Position numbers and translations under genes: made by a program
Part shown: in pieces, positions 47,645 to 56,443 of the stretch
Position numbering within the stretch: position 1 is the first letter of the stretch
How the letters are laid out: every line of letters starts with the position of its first letter
Notes under the pieces: generated by a model
Seen by the model: the letters and a program-made list of their open reading frames with translations, nothing else
What the model was told of the DNA's origin: nothing
The model's database searches: none
From: Enemella dayhoffiae
GTDB taxonomy: Bacteria; Actinomycetota; Actinomycetes; Propionibacteriales; Propionibacteriaceae
DNA length: 64,000 bases
Assembly: GCF_002250625.1 (NCBI RefSeq)
Contig: NZ_NMVQ01000003.1
Span: 62,001 to 126,000 of the forward strand
Direction of reading: 5' to 3'

Positions 47645-48538
47645 ATGCCCTTCCTGACCGACGACGAGATCGGTTCCCAGCCGGAGTGCTGGAAGCGCGC
47701 CGGAGCCCTGCTGCCCGAGGTCGCCCACCTGCTCCCGGCCGACGGCGAGCGGGTCGCCTTCGTCGGCACCGGCACCGCCTGGTACATCGCCCAGTCGATG
47801 GCTGCCCTGCGCGAGAGCGCCGGCAAGGGACTCTCCGACGCGCACACCGCGGCCGCCTTCCCGATGACCCGCGACTACGACCGGCTGGTCGTGCTCACCC
47901 GGTCCGGGCGGACCACCGCGCTGAACCGACTGCTCAACCAGCTCGACGGCCGCATCCCCAGCGTCGCGCTGATCGGCGACGTGCAGCCGGACACCTCGCC
48001 GACCGCCGCCCTCACCGACGCCAGCATCGACCTCTCCTTCGCCGACGAGGCGTCGGTGGTGCAGACCCGCTTCGCGACCACCGCGCTGGCGCTGATCCGC
48101 GCCTGGGTCGGGCACCCGCTCGCCGAGGTGGTCGCGCAGGCCCACGAGGCCCTGCAGTTCCGGCTCACCGAGGAGATGGCCGACACCGAACAGGTCACCT
48201 ACCTAGGTCAGGACTGGACCGTCGGGCTCGCCGAGGAGGCCGCGCTGAAGTTCCGCCAGTGCACGCAGAGCTGGTCCGAGGCCTATCCGGCGATGGAATA
48301 CCGGCACGGCCCGATCGCCGTCGCCGAGGCCGGCCGGCTGGTCTGGTGCCTCGGGCCCGCGCCGACCGGACTGGCCGACCAGGTGCACGCGACCGGCGCC
48401 ACCTTCGTCAACCACCGGATCGACCCGATGGCCGACCTGATCATCACCCAGCGGCTGGCCGTGGGACGGGCGATGAAGCTCGGGCTCAACCCGGACGCCC
48501 CCCGCAACCTGACCCGGGCCGTGGTGCTGGACGACTGA
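47645..48538 (+). CDS. SIS-domain sugar isomerase/deaminase-like protein
   Basis: The 297-residue product has two SIS halves. The first contains FVGTGTAWYIAQSMAA and VVLTRSGRTTALNRLL; the second contains GLAEEAALKFRQCTQSWSEAYPAMEYRHGPIAVAE, typical of the isomerase half of glucosamine-6-phosphate synthase and AgaS. The glutaminase domain is absent. Placed one base before nagA, it probably handles an amino-sugar phosphate, for example deaminating isomerisation of glucosamine- or galactosamine-6-phosphate. Confidence 0.85.
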   Translation: MPFLTDDEIGSQPECWKRAGALLPEVAHLLPADGERVAFVGTGTAWYIAQSMAALRESAGKGLSDAHTAAAFPMTRDYDRLVVLTRSGRTTALNRLLNQLDGRIPSVALIGDVQPDTSPTAALTDASIDLSFADEASVVQTRFATTALALIRAWVGHPLAEVVAQAHEALQFRLTEEMADTEQVTYLGQDWTVGLAEEAALKFRQCTQSWSEAYPAMEYRHGPIAVAEAGRLVWCLGPAPTGLADQVHATGATFVNHRIDPMADLIITQRLAVGRAMKLGLNPDAPRNLTRAVVLDD

Positions 48539-48539
48539 G

Positions 48540-49676
48540 GTGAGCGAGCAGGTGCTGGTGGCCGGGGCGGTCACCCCCGAGGGCATTCTCGCCCCGGCCC
48601 GGTTGGAGATCGACGGGGACACCCTCGTCTCGGTCGAGGAGGCGCCCGGCGCCGACACCGACGACAGCTGGGCGCTGCCCGGCTTCGTCGACACACACAC
48701 CCACGGTGCGGTCGGGGTCGACCTCGGCTCCGCCGACGAGGCGGGGGTACGCCGAGTCCTCGACTTCGCGCGTCGGCACGGCACCACCACCCAGTTCGCC
48801 AGCCTGGCCACCGACCGGCTGGAGTCGATGTGCCGCCAGGTGGAGCTGCTGGCCGGGTTCGTCGAGGCCGGTGAACTCGCGGGGATCCACCTGGAGGGGC
48901 CGTTCCTGGCCGAGGCGCGCTGCGGCGCGCACGATCCGGCGCTGTTGCGCGACCCCACCCCCGAGGCGGTCGACGCGCTGCTGGAGGCCGGCCGCGGCAC
49001 CATCGCGATGGTCACCCTGGCCCCCGAACGCGCCGGCGCCGCCGAGGCGATCGCGCGATTCGCCGAGGCCGGCGTACGCGTCGGGTTCGGGCACTCCGAC
49101 GCGAGCGCCGAGCTGTGCCGCGACACGGTCGCCGCGGGCGCTCGGATCGCGACCCACCTGTTCAACGCGATGGCGCCGATCCACCACCGCCGGCCCGGCC
49201 CGGTCCCGGTGCTGCTGGCCGACGGTCGGGTCGGTCTGGAGCTGATCTGTGATGGCGTACACCTGTCGCCGGAAGTGGTCACCCTGGTCGGGGCGGCCGC
49301 GGGCTGGGACCGGGTGCTGTTGGTCACCGACGCGATGGCCGCGGCCGGACTCGGCGACGGGGACTATGCCCTCGGGGCATTGCGGGCGCGGGTCGCCGAC
49401 GGGGTCGCCCGGGTGCTGCACGACGACGGCTCGGGCACCGAGCACCTGGGAAACATCGCCGGATCCACCCTGACCATGGACGCCGCACTGCGCTTCCTGC
49501 TGACGGTCGGCACCGGGCTCGAGTCGGCCGCGGCGGCCGCCGCCAGCAACCCGGCCCGCTGGCACGGGCTGGCGCGGGTCGGCGTGCTCGCCGCGGACAA
49601 CCTGGCCGATCTGGTCCTCACCGATCCGGTCGGCAACGTACGCCGGGTGATGCGGCGAGGCGCCTGGCTCGACTGA
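48540..49676 (+). CDS. nagA: N-acetylglucosamine-6-phosphate deacetylase
   Basis: The 378-residue enzyme has the amidohydrolase set: GFVDTHTHGAVGVD near residue 50, IHLEGPFLAEARCGAHDPAL near 120 (metal Glu), GFGHSDAS near 190, THLFNAMAPIHHRRPGPV near 212 and LLVTDAMAAAG (catalytic Asp) near 265. It removes the acetyl group from GlcNAc-6-phosphate. The GTG at 48540 begins one base after the stop of the SIS gene, so the two act as an amino-sugar catabolic unit. Confidence 0.94.
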   Translation: MSEQVLVAGAVTPEGILAPARLEIDGDTLVSVEEAPGADTDDSWALPGFVDTHTHGAVGVDLGSADEAGVRRVLDFARRHGTTTQFASLATDRLESMCRQVELLAGFVEAGELAGIHLEGPFLAEARCGAHDPALLRDPTPEAVDALLEAGRGTIAMVTLAPERAGAAEAIARFAEAGVRVGFGHSDASAELCRDTVAAGARIATHLFNAMAPIHHRRPGPVPVLLADGRVGLELICDGVHLSPEVVTLVGAAAGWDRVLLVTDAMAAAGLGDGDYALGALRARVADGVARVLHDDGSGTEHLGNIAGSTLTMDAALRFLLTVGTGLESAAAAAASNPARWHGLARVGVLAADNLADLVLTDPVGNVRRVMRRGAWLD

Positions 49677-49760
49677 GCCAACCGGAGGCATCCCGGGTAG
49701 GCTGGCAGCGGCCCGGCCCTTCACCATCCAGGCCGGACCACGACCGAGGGAGCACCACTC

Positions 49761-50456
49761 GTGAGCGATCTGATCGACACCACCGAGATGTACCTGCGCA
49801 CGATCCTCGAGCTCGAGGAGGAGGGCGTGGTCCCGCTGCGCGCCAGGATCGCCGAACGGCTGCACCAGAGCGGCCCCACCGTCTCGCAGACCGTCGCCCG
49901 GATGGAGCGCGACGGACTGCTCACGGTCCAGGGCGACCGGCACATCGAGCTGAGCGAGGTGGGGCGCGACCGGGCCATCCGGGTGATGCGCAAGCACCGA
50001 CTGGCCGAGCGGCTGCTGGTCGACATCATCGGGCTGGAGTGGGAACAGGTGCACGACGAGGCCTGCCGCTGGGAGCACGTGATCTCCGACGACGTCGAGC
50101 GACGGCTGCTCGAGCTGCTCGGTGACCCGATCACCTCCCCCTACGGCAACCCGATCCCGGGCCTGGGCGATCTCGGCGCCACCAGACTCGCCGACGCCGG
50201 CGAGCCCTGCCAGTCGCTGCCGGCGCTGGTCGCCAAGGGTGAGGTCCGACTCCAGATCCGCTCCATCGGGGAGAATCTGCAGGCGGGCCACGAGACGATG
50301 TCGGAACTGCACCGGGCGGGGATCCTGCCGGGGGTCACGCTGGACGCGGCCAAGGCGAAGGCGGGCGTACGCCTGACCACCGACGCCGGTGAGAGCTATG
50401 AGGTGGACACCGAGGCCGCCGAGCAGCTCTTCGCCGTGGTGGTCGCGCGTGGTTGA
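49761..50456 (+). CDS. ideR: Iron-dependent repressor, DtxR/IdeR family
   Basis: The 231-residue protein matches DtxR numbering exactly at its metal ligands: Met10, His79, Glu83, His98, Cys102, Glu105 and His106. The helix-turn-helix is at about 27-50 (IAERLHQSGPTVSQTVARME), the dimerisation domain to about 140 and an SH3-like (FeoA) domain at the C-terminus. It represses iron-uptake genes and controls iron storage when loaded with Fe2+. GAGGGAG upstream gives a strong ribosome site. The next gene starts inside its last codons. Confidence 0.96.
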   Translation: MSDLIDTTEMYLRTILELEEEGVVPLRARIAERLHQSGPTVSQTVARMERDGLLTVQGDRHIELSEVGRDRAIRVMRKHRLAERLLVDIIGLEWEQVHDEACRWEHVISDDVERRLLELLGDPITSPYGNPIPGLGDLGATRLADAGEPCQSLPALVAKGEVRLQIRSIGENLQAGHETMSELHRAGILPGVTLDAAKAKAGVRLTTDAGESYEVDTEAAEQLFAVVVARG

Positions 50457-51498
50457 CGCCTCGGTCAGGGGCCTGCTCGACGGGCACTGGTACGACGCCG
50501 TCGCCGCGCTGCTGACCGAAGGACTGCCCGGTGGCCCGCCGCCCGGGGTGGATCCGGCGCGGCTGCGGAGGGCCCGCGACCTGGCGACGGCCGCGAAGCG
50601 GGTGCTCGATCTGGACGCCGAGGATTTCGGCACCATCGCCGGCGGGTTCTCCCGGCCGTGGGCCCACCGGCTGGCGGAATCCTGCTTCCCGCTCGGCCCC
50701 CGGGATTCCGAGCGCGGGGCGTTGACCTCCCTGGTGCCGCTGTATGAGTTGATGCTCGAGGTGATGCAGTTGCGCGCGCTGCGGCACGAGCCGCTGCAGG
50801 TGGTGGTGACCGCCCACCTGATCGGGGAATACCTGTGCCAGCTGGCCTGGGAGTCGACTCTCGGCCATGGCGGTGATCCGCTGCGGATGCGGCGCGGCGT
50901 CGGTGAGCGGTGGGGGACCGACGACCGGTCCTGTCCGCACAGCTCGGCGCTGCGGGCGACGGCCAAGCGGTCGCTGAACGCGTGCAACGGTGACGTTCCG
51001 GGCTACACCGCCTATCTGGACAAGTTCCACTCCCGGCTGGGGGACGCGCTCGCGGTGTGCGCGATGAACCACGAGACGATCGGGGCCGGGGAGCGGCCCG
51101 ATGTCGGGGAGACCTGCCCCGACCCGTGCGGCTGGGCGACGCGGGGCAGCCTGGAGCGGCGGCGCGACCTGGACGCCCGGGTGCGGCTGGCGCTGGTCTA
51201 TGTGGACTCCCCGATCGTGGCGCTGCGGCACCACGCGCCGGTCGGGCACTTCTTCGGCGTACCGTCGGTGCAGGAGATCTCGGAGGCGTGGCTGCGCACC
51301 TGGGAGCGGCTCAGTCAGCCGTGGAACGACGGCGCCAACCCGCTGCTGCTCGGCCAGGTGCCCGGCGCCGGTGCCCCCGATGAGGCGCTGCCGGGGATGT
51401 CGGCGCTTGTGTCGGCCGTGGCCGGACGCACGGTCGGTGCCGGGCGGGTGATCCGCGACATCGGCGAGGACATCGTCGCCACCCTCGACGGGGAATGA
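50449..51498 (+). CDS. Unrecognised soluble protein overlapping ideR
   Basis: The 349-residue product begins at a GTG eight bases before the end of ideR, so translation is probably coupled. It is mostly helical and has Cys-rich parts: CPHSSALRATAKRSLNACNGD near residue 163 and GETCPDPCGW near 222, which could bind metal. GHFFGVPSVQEISEAWLRTW near 265 looks helical. I recognise no family. Possible roles suggested only by context are metal sensing or an iron-linked enzyme. Confidence 0.7.
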   Translation: MVDASVRGLLDGHWYDAVAALLTEGLPGGPPPGVDPARLRRARDLATAAKRVLDLDAEDFGTIAGGFSRPWAHRLAESCFPLGPRDSERGALTSLVPLYELMLEVMQLRALRHEPLQVVVTAHLIGEYLCQLAWESTLGHGGDPLRMRRGVGERWGTDDRSCPHSSALRATAKRSLNACNGDVPGYTAYLDKFHSRLGDALAVCAMNHETIGAGERPDVGETCPDPCGWATRGSLERRRDLDARVRLALVYVDSPIVALRHHAPVGHFFGVPSVQEISEAWLRTWERLSQPWNDGANPLLLGQVPGAGAPDEALPGMSALVSAVAGRTVGAGRVIRDIGEDIVATLDGE

Positions 51499-51584
51499 GT
51501 CGGTCGGGGGGCCGGGAATAGGCCCCGCCCAGGCGTTGTTGACCAAGGCGATCGTCTCGACATCGACAAGAGAGGTACGCCCCA

Positions 51585-51914
51585 ATGGCAACCGTTGACC
51601 TGAACTCCGAGGACTTCGTGTCCACCATCAAGGAGAACGACCTGGTGCTGGTCGACTTCTGGGCCGACTGGTGCGGCCCCTGCAAGCGCTTCGCGCCGAT
51701 CTATTCCAAGGTGTCCGACAGCCACGGTGACGTCGTGTTCGGCAAGGTCGACACCGAGGCCAACCAAGAGCTGTCCGGTTCGCTGGGCATCATGAGCATC
51801 CCGACGGTGATGGCGTTCCACAAGGGCAACATGGTGTTCAACCAGGCCGGCCTGCTGAACGCCAGCCAGCTGGAGAAGGTCATCGAGCAGCTCAAGGAGC
51901 TGCCGGCCGAGTGA
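51585..51914 (+). CDS. trxA: Thioredoxin
   Basis: The 109-residue protein has a normal thioredoxin length and the active site FWADWCGPCKRFAP, with redox Cys at 30 and 33. MSIPTVMAFHKG supplies the cis-Pro loop. It reduces disulfides in cytoplasmic proteins with thioredoxin reductase. A strong terminator follows. The gene symbol is used for the family; orthology to a particular Trx is not certain. Confidence 0.94.
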   Translation: MATVDLNSEDFVSTIKENDLVLVDFWADWCGPCKRFAPIYSKVSDSHGDVVFGKVDTEANQELSGSLGIMSIPTVMAFHKGNMVFNQAGLLNASQLEKVIEQLKELPAE

Positions 51915-51937
51915 GGCCCGCCCCGACGAACTGAAAA

Positions 51938-51970
51938 GGTCCCGCGCCGTTCGGCGCGGGACCTCTTTCT
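51938..51970 (+). terminator. Rho-independent terminator after thioredoxin
   Basis: The stem GGTCCCGCGCC pairs perfectly with GGCGCGGGACC around a GTTC loop, with AAAA before and TCTTTCT after. The A and T flanks would let it work on both strands. Confidence 0.9.
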
Positions 51971-51978
51971 CGTTTGGG

Positions 51979-52046
51979 GAGAGCGCCGACGAACGGGCTC
52001 ACGCACCTTGTCTACCCACCCCCAGGAGACATTCATCGGCGCTCTC
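51979..52046. other. Gap between thioredoxin and tRNA-Arg, with long-range inverted repeat
   Basis: The 245-base gap after the terminator has no credible gene. GAGAGCGCCGACGAA and its near inverse TTCATCGGCGCTCTC are separated by about 38 bases. The strand and role are unclear. Confidence 0.35.
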
Positions 52047-52207
52047 TGACGGTAAGAATACTCAACGGTCAAGGCCCCCACCAGTGATTGGGTCAGAAAC
52101 CGGACAAAAGAAGCGATTCTGAGACCTTTCTCATGCCCGCCCGCAGCCACCGCGACCGGGTGGCGCGCTGGAACGCGCACCTTTTTGACCATGCTGGGAA
52201 CTTCGAG

Positions 52208-52283
52208 TGGCGGCCCCAGTTGGATTCGAACCAACGACACCCGCTTTAGGAGAGCGGTGCTCTATCCCCTGAGCTATGGGGCC
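52208..52283 (-). tRNA. tRNA-Arg (anticodon CCT)
   Basis: On the minus strand, acceptor arms GGCCCCA and TGGGGCC, D stem GCTC/GAGC, anticodon stem CCGCT/AGCGG around loop CTCCTAA, T arm GTTGG/CCAAC and an encoded CCA can all be drawn. The CCT anticodon reads arginine AGG. A toxin-antitoxin remnant lies 120 bases away, as often seen near tRNA genes. Confidence 0.96.
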
Positions 52284-52326
52284 CTGCCGCATCGACTGGC
52301 TGATATCGGCGACACACACCCTACCG

Positions 52327-52413
52327 CCCCCACGAACTTTGTCAGTGGTTATGCCCTGGTGGGAAGCTTCGCCCCCACGCCCCCCATGAACCTTGTCAGT
52401 GGTTATGCCCCGG
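52327..52413 (+). repeat. Two 33-base direct repeats at the antitoxin start
   Basis: Copies at 52327-52359 and 52381-52413 share 30 of 33 bases, with the core TTGTCAGTGGTTATGCCC. The second copy includes the ATG chosen for the antitoxin; the first contains an ATG opening a 12-codon frame. They could be a duplicated operator for autoregulation. Confidence 0.7.
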
Positions 52414-52944
52414 GCGACTTTCGATATTTTCGTTCATGATCGGGCTCTGGCTAGAGCAACCAGGTCACGCTCAGGCGGTCCGAGGACCTATGTCCCGTCG
52501 CCCGAGACCGAGTCTGACACCGAGAAGTTCGCCGATCTTCTCGAAGAGCTGGCGACCGCGATGACGGATCGACCGGCGCTCGTCGGGCCGCACAATGAAA
52601 AGATTCCTCTGCCACGCGAGGCATTCGAGGTGCTGCTGCAGGTGCACCAGGCGATGAAGCGCGGCCTGGCCATTCACGTGGCTCCGCTGAACGCGCAACT
52701 CACCACCCAGGAAGCAGCTGGCTACCTTGGCATCTCCCGGCCGACGCTGGTCAAGCTCCTTGAGTCGGGCGCGATCCCGTTCGTCAAGCCTGGCCGTCAC
52801 CGCTATGTCCGCATTGACGACCTGATCGCGTACGCAGAGCAGTTGCGCAACCAGCGTGCCGGAACGTTGGATGAGATGGCGCAGGGCGCACAGGAGGACG
52901 GCCTGTACGACCTGCTCGACGGTCCGCCGCCCAGGATGCGGTGA
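52405..52944 (+). CDS. Excisionase-type HTH antitoxin
   Basis: The 179-residue protein has a C-terminal helix-turn-helix of the excisionase/HTH_17 type (LTTQEAAGYLGISRPTLVKLLESGAIPFVKPGRHRYVRIDDL). The first 95 residues are helical. It ends three bases before a PIN-domain toxin gene, the usual antitoxin-first order. It would bind and inhibit the PIN nuclease and repress its own operon. The ATG lies in a duplicated leader repeat, so the true start may differ. Confidence 0.8.
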   Translation: MPRATFDIFVHDRALARATRSRSGGPRTYVPSPETESDTEKFADLLEELATAMTDRPALVGPHNEKIPLPREAFEVLLQVHQAMKRGLAIHVAPLNAQLTTQEAAGYLGISRPTLVKLLESGAIPFVKPGRHRYVRIDDLIAYAEQLRNQRAGTLDEMAQGAQEDGLYDLLDGPPPRMR

Positions 52945-52947
52945 TGA

Positions 52948-53149
52948 ATGCGGTTCCCAGTCTTTCTGGACACCAACGTCCTCTGCCCGGCCTCGCTGAT
53001 CGACACCCTCCTGCGGCTCGCTGAGGCCGACGTCATCAGGCCCCGCTGGTCTGCGGATGTGATGGACGAACTCCTACGCAACCTCTCGGATCGGATCTCG
53101 GGGGACAAGGCACGCAAGCGGGTCCAGACCATGAAGGCAGCCCTGGTCA
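52948..53149 (+). pseudogene. Truncated PIN-domain toxin
   Basis: About 66 residues remain, starting RFPVFLDTNVLCPASLIDTLLRLAE with the first catalytic Asp of the PIN domain in LDTNVL, and continuing to RKRVQTMKAALVS. The rest of the nuclease, with the other acidic residues, is missing. The frame then continues only as antisense to the DNA ligase gene, whose stop is at 53147. The toxin should be inactive, leaving an orphan antitoxin. Confidence 0.85.
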
Positions 53150-54682
53150 GCTGTTGTGCCCGAGCCGGCGTACCGTCTCGATGGTGTCCGCCTCGTCCGC
53201 GGACTTGTCGTGGCGATAGCGCAGCACCCGGGCGAAGCGCAGCGCGACCCCGCCGGGATAGCGCCGCGAGCGTTGTACGCCGTCGAGGGCGATCTCCACG
53301 ACCTGTTCCGGGCGTACCCGAACCACCCAGTCGTCGGAATCGGTGGCCAACTCGGTGAACCGCTCGGTCTGCCAGCGCAGCATCTCGTCGGTCATCCCCT
53401 TGAACGTCTTGCCCACCATCACGAACCCACCGTCCGGGCTGCGCGCGCCGAGGTGGATGTTGGACAGCCAGCCCCGCCGCCGACCGCTGCCGCGTTCGAC
53501 CGCGAGCACCACCAGGTCGAGGGTGTGCCGCGGCTTCACCTTGATCCAGGCGGCGCCGCGGCGACCGGCGGCGTACGCCGAGTCGAGATCCTTGACCACG
53601 ACCCCTTCGTGACCGTCGGCCACCACCTGGTGGAAGAACCGGGCCGCCCCCGCGGCGTCGACCACGCTGGCCCGCCGGATCCGATACTGCGTGGGCACCA
53701 ACCGGTCCAGCACGGCCAGCCGGTCGGCCAGCGGTGCGTCCAGCAGCGAGCGCCCCTCGGCGAAGAGCACGTCGAAGAAGGCCGGTACCAGCCGGTCGCC
53801 AACCTCGGGAGCCGGGGTGAGGGTGGCGCTGCGGGCCGCGGTGTCCTGGAAGGCGCGCGGCCGGCCTCCGGAGTCGTGCGCGAGCACCTCCCCGTCGAGC
53901 ACCAGGTCGCCGCCGGGCAGTCCCGCGACGACCTGGACCACATCCGGCAACCGGTCGGTGATGTCGTCCAGACCCCGGGTGAACAGGCGTACGCCGAAGT
54001 CGCCGCGGTGTGCCTGGATCCGGATCCCGTCCAACTTGGTGTCCAGGCCCCACCGGTCCAGCTTTTCCAACGCAGACACGACATCCGGCGCCGAGGAAGC
54101 CAGCATCGGGCGTACGCCCTGCCCGACCTGCACCCCGAACCCGCGCACCTCGGCCAGCCCGCCGGTGAGTGCCGCCACGGCCACCGGTGCCGTTGCCCCG
54201 CGCACCATCACCGCCCGACGCAGCTCGGCCAACGGCACCGCCGAGGCCGCAGCGACCGCCTCCAGGATCGCCGCGTCCAGGGCACCCTGCCGGACCTCCC
54301 CGGACAGCAACCCGCGCAGCAACCGCTGCTCGCCGTCGGTCGCCGCCGCGAACAGGGCCTGCACCGCCTCTCGCCGCGCCACCACCGAGCCCGGCCCGGA
54401 CAACCCCGCCACCCGCTCCAGCTCGGCGTCGACGGTGGCCACCGTCAACGACGGCTCGACCGCCGGAGCCGGCAGCGAGCCGAGCGAGGCCCAACCGACC
54501 CCGGTCCGCCGCTGCCGCAGCTCACCGGCCAACCACGCCACGACCACCGCCAGGTCTGCAGCAGGGGTACGCCGCAGCAGCGCTGCCATCAGATCGCGCT
54601 TGGCGTTGCGGGAGCCGGTCGCGGCCACCGCGGCCGAGGTGTCGGCGACCTCCTGCAGCAACATGGGCGATCCGTCGCTCAC
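53147..54682 (-). CDS. ATP-dependent DNA ligase (LigB-like)
   Basis: The 511-residue enzyme has an N-terminal helical domain (about 1-200), the nucleotidyl-transfer site TKLDGIRIQAHRGDFGV (motif I lysine in KLDG) near residue 217, LDGEVLAHDSGGRPRAF, EGVVVKDLDSAY and WIKVKPRHTLDLVVLAVE, then an OB-fold. Its size and motifs match mycobacterial LigB. It seals DNA nicks with ATP. The GTG at 54682 overlaps the upstream peptidase stop (GTGA); an ATG at 54664 is a common family start. Its 3' end abuts the truncated toxin. Confidence 0.93.
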   Translation of the reverse strand: MSDGSPMLLQEVADTSAAVAATGSRNAKRDLMAALLRRTPAADLAVVVAWLAGELRQRRTGVGWASLGSLPAPAVEPSLTVATVDAELERVAGLSGPGSVVARREAVQALFAAATDGEQRLLRGLLSGEVRQGALDAAILEAVAAASAVPLAELRRAVMVRGATAPVAVAALTGGLAEVRGFGVQVGQGVRPMLASSAPDVVSALEKLDRWGLDTKLDGIRIQAHRGDFGVRLFTRGLDDITDRLPDVVQVVAGLPGGDLVLDGEVLAHDSGGRPRAFQDTAARSATLTPAPEVGDRLVPAFFDVLFAEGRSLLDAPLADRLAVLDRLVPTQYRIRRASVVDAAGAARFFHQVVADGHEGVVVKDLDSAYAAGRRGAAWIKVKPRHTLDLVVLAVERGSGRRRGWLSNIHLGARSPDGGFVMVGKTFKGMTDEMLRWQTERFTELATDSDDWVVRVRPEQVVEIALDGVQRSRRYPGGVALRFARVLRYRHDKSADEADTIETVRRLGHNS

Positions 54683-55959
54683 CGGTGACCGCCGAGTCGG
54701 CGTACCGCCAGCACGGCCAGCACCCGCGCCACCTGCAGGGTCTCCGACAGCGACACCTGCTCACGCGGGGCGTGCGCCATCTCCACCCGCCCGGGCCCAT
54801 AGTGCAGGGTCGGGATCCCGCCCAGTCCCGCGTACAACCGCAGGTCCGAACCGTAGGGGCCCGCCCCCAACGGCACCCGGTCTCCGGTGACCGAGGCGAT
54901 CGCCGACTGGGTCTGCTCGATCAACTCGTGCTCCGGCTCGATCCGCCCCGAGGAGAACTGCCCACCCGGCCAGGTCACCGAGACCGGCTGCTCCCGCAGG
55001 AATCCGTGCCCGGCGCAGGCCTGCGCGATCGCGTCCTCGAACTCCGCCCGGGCATCCGCCGGATCCTCGTCCAGGCGTACGCCCAGTCTCCCCTCGGCGA
55101 CCAGCAGGTCGGGCACGGAGCTCGCCCAGTCGCCGCAGTGCACGGTGCCGACCGACAACGCGTAGGGCAGCGGGTTGTCCGCGAACAGCGGATCCACGTC
55201 GCGGTTGCGGCGCGCCTCCAGCGCGGTCAGCGCCGGGTGCAGGGCCAGATAGTTGTCCAGCGCCGAGACCCCGCTCAACCGCGCCGACCCGTGGGCGGCC
55301 CGCCCCGGCACCTCGAGCCGGAAAGTCAGCGCACCCGCGCAGGCGGTGACCAGCCGTCCGCTGGTCGGCTCGGGGATCACCGCCACCTCACCGGTGTGCC
55401 CGCGGCGCAGCGTGGCGAAGGCGCCGAGCCCGCCGTCCTCCTCGCTGATCACGCAGTGCACGGCAAAAGCCCGCTCGAAGCTCAACCCGCTGGCCCGCAA
55501 CGCCGCCGCGACGGCCAGGTTTGCGGCCAGCCCCGCCTTCATGTCACAGGCGCCGCGCCCGTGCAACATGTCACCGGAAACCCTTGCCTCGAACGGATCC
55601 GTTCCTTCCCACTTGTCGGGATCGCCGACCGGCACCACGTCCACATGGCCCTGCAGCACCAGTGCCGGCTCACCCACCCCGGCCGAGGTGGCGACCAGGC
55701 CGTATCCCTCGGAGCGCTCCACCTCGGTTCCCGGGAACTCCTTGTCGGACAGCAATCCGTCCAGGTCCAGGCGCCAGTTGTCCACGTCCAGCTCGAGCCG
55801 GCGCAGCCGTTCGCCCAACCGGTGCTGCAGTTCCGACTCGGCGTCGGTGCCGGTGACCGAGGGGACTCGGACCAGTTCGATCAGGGTCTCGGCCAACGAC
55901 TGCTCATCGAGCGCGTCCAGCACTCGTCGTTCGGCGTCGGTCCAGGAACTCGTGCTCAC
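54679..55959 (-). CDS. M20-family peptidase/deacylase (ArgE/DapE-like)
   Basis: The 426-residue enzyme has the M20 metal-site motifs LQGHVDVVPVGDPDKW near residue 102, GRGACDMKAGLAAN near 133 and CVISEEDGGLGAFA near 168, plus the lid domain GRAAHGSARLSGVSA. It hydrolyses an N-acyl amino acid or a peptide. The family includes acetylornithine deacetylase and succinyl-DAP desuccinylase; the substrate cannot be set. It starts at a GTG and is coupled to the ligase gene by a GTGA overlap. Confidence 0.9.
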   Translation of the reverse strand: MSTSSWTDAERRVLDALDEQSLAETLIELVRVPSVTGTDAESELQHRLGERLRRLELDVDNWRLDLDGLLSDKEFPGTEVERSEGYGLVATSAGVGEPALVLQGHVDVVPVGDPDKWEGTDPFEARVSGDMLHGRGACDMKAGLAANLAVAAALRASGLSFERAFAVHCVISEEDGGLGAFATLRRGHTGEVAVIPEPTSGRLVTACAGALTFRLEVPGRAAHGSARLSGVSALDNYLALHPALTALEARRNRDVDPLFADNPLPYALSVGTVHCGDWASSVPDLLVAEGRLGVRLDEDPADARAEFEDAIAQACAGHGFLREQPVSVTWPGGQFSSGRIEPEHELIEQTQSAIASVTGDRVPLGAGPYGSDLRLYAGLGGIPTLHYGPGRVEMAHAPREQVSLSETLQVARVLAVLAVRRLGGHR

Positions 55960-56006
55960 GCGTGGCAGCGTAGGCCCCGCACGCCCGTCCCGCCTAGAGT
56001 GGCCAC

Positions 56007-56348
56007 ATGGCCTACCACGGCGACGAGAGCGAGGAGCGGGAGATCCGCGAACCGCTGATCGAGAGCATCCGACGCACCCGGCGTCGCTCGCTGCTCGCCG
56101 GATTCGGGGACAGCTCGGGGCACTGGAGTGTGTCGATCACCCTCGCGCTGCTGGGTGTCGCGTTGTTGCTCACCTTCTTCTTCGTGCCCCGTTGGCAGTA
56201 CGCCGCAGCGGGCGCGCTGGTCCTGCTCTCGGCCCCGGCGGCCTATCTGGGCATGCGCAAGGGACACGCGTACGCCCTGCCGGCGGGGGTGCTGGCGTTG
56301 CTCGCCTGCATCGGTGGGATCGCGCTGTTCGTCTCAGTGCGCCCCTGA
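56007..56348 (+). CDS. Small three-helix membrane protein
   Basis: The 113-residue product has a charged N-terminus (about 40 residues, Glu/Arg-rich) and three transmembrane helices from ITLALLGVALLLTFFFV to GVLALLACIGGIALFVSV. No domain is recognised. It lies 47 bases from the divergent peptidase gene and 95 before the UDP-glucose pyrophosphorylase gene. Confidence 0.7.
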   Translation: MAYHGDESEEREIREPLIESIRRTRRRSLLAGFGDSSGHWSVSITLALLGVALLLTFFFVPRWQYAAAGALVLLSAPAAYLGMRKGHAYALPAGVLALLACIGGIALFVSVRP

Positions 56349-56443
56349 CCTCGGGTGCGACCCTGAGCGACCTCGGGTGCGGTGCGCATCACGCGCTGGA
56401 TACGGTGGGGGAGATCGGCCCCCGCACTGGAGAGGATCCGCTG

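Noticed and set aside
51701-52240. Minus-strand frame across the thioredoxin gene and the gap to tRNA-Arg
   Set aside because: It is antisense to thioredoxin and the terminator, has no ribosome site, and its product is Arg-rich without a motif.
53150-53358. Continuation of the PIN toxin frame
   Set aside because: After 53149 the frame is antisense to the ligase gene, Arg/Pro-rich and unlike any PIN domain.
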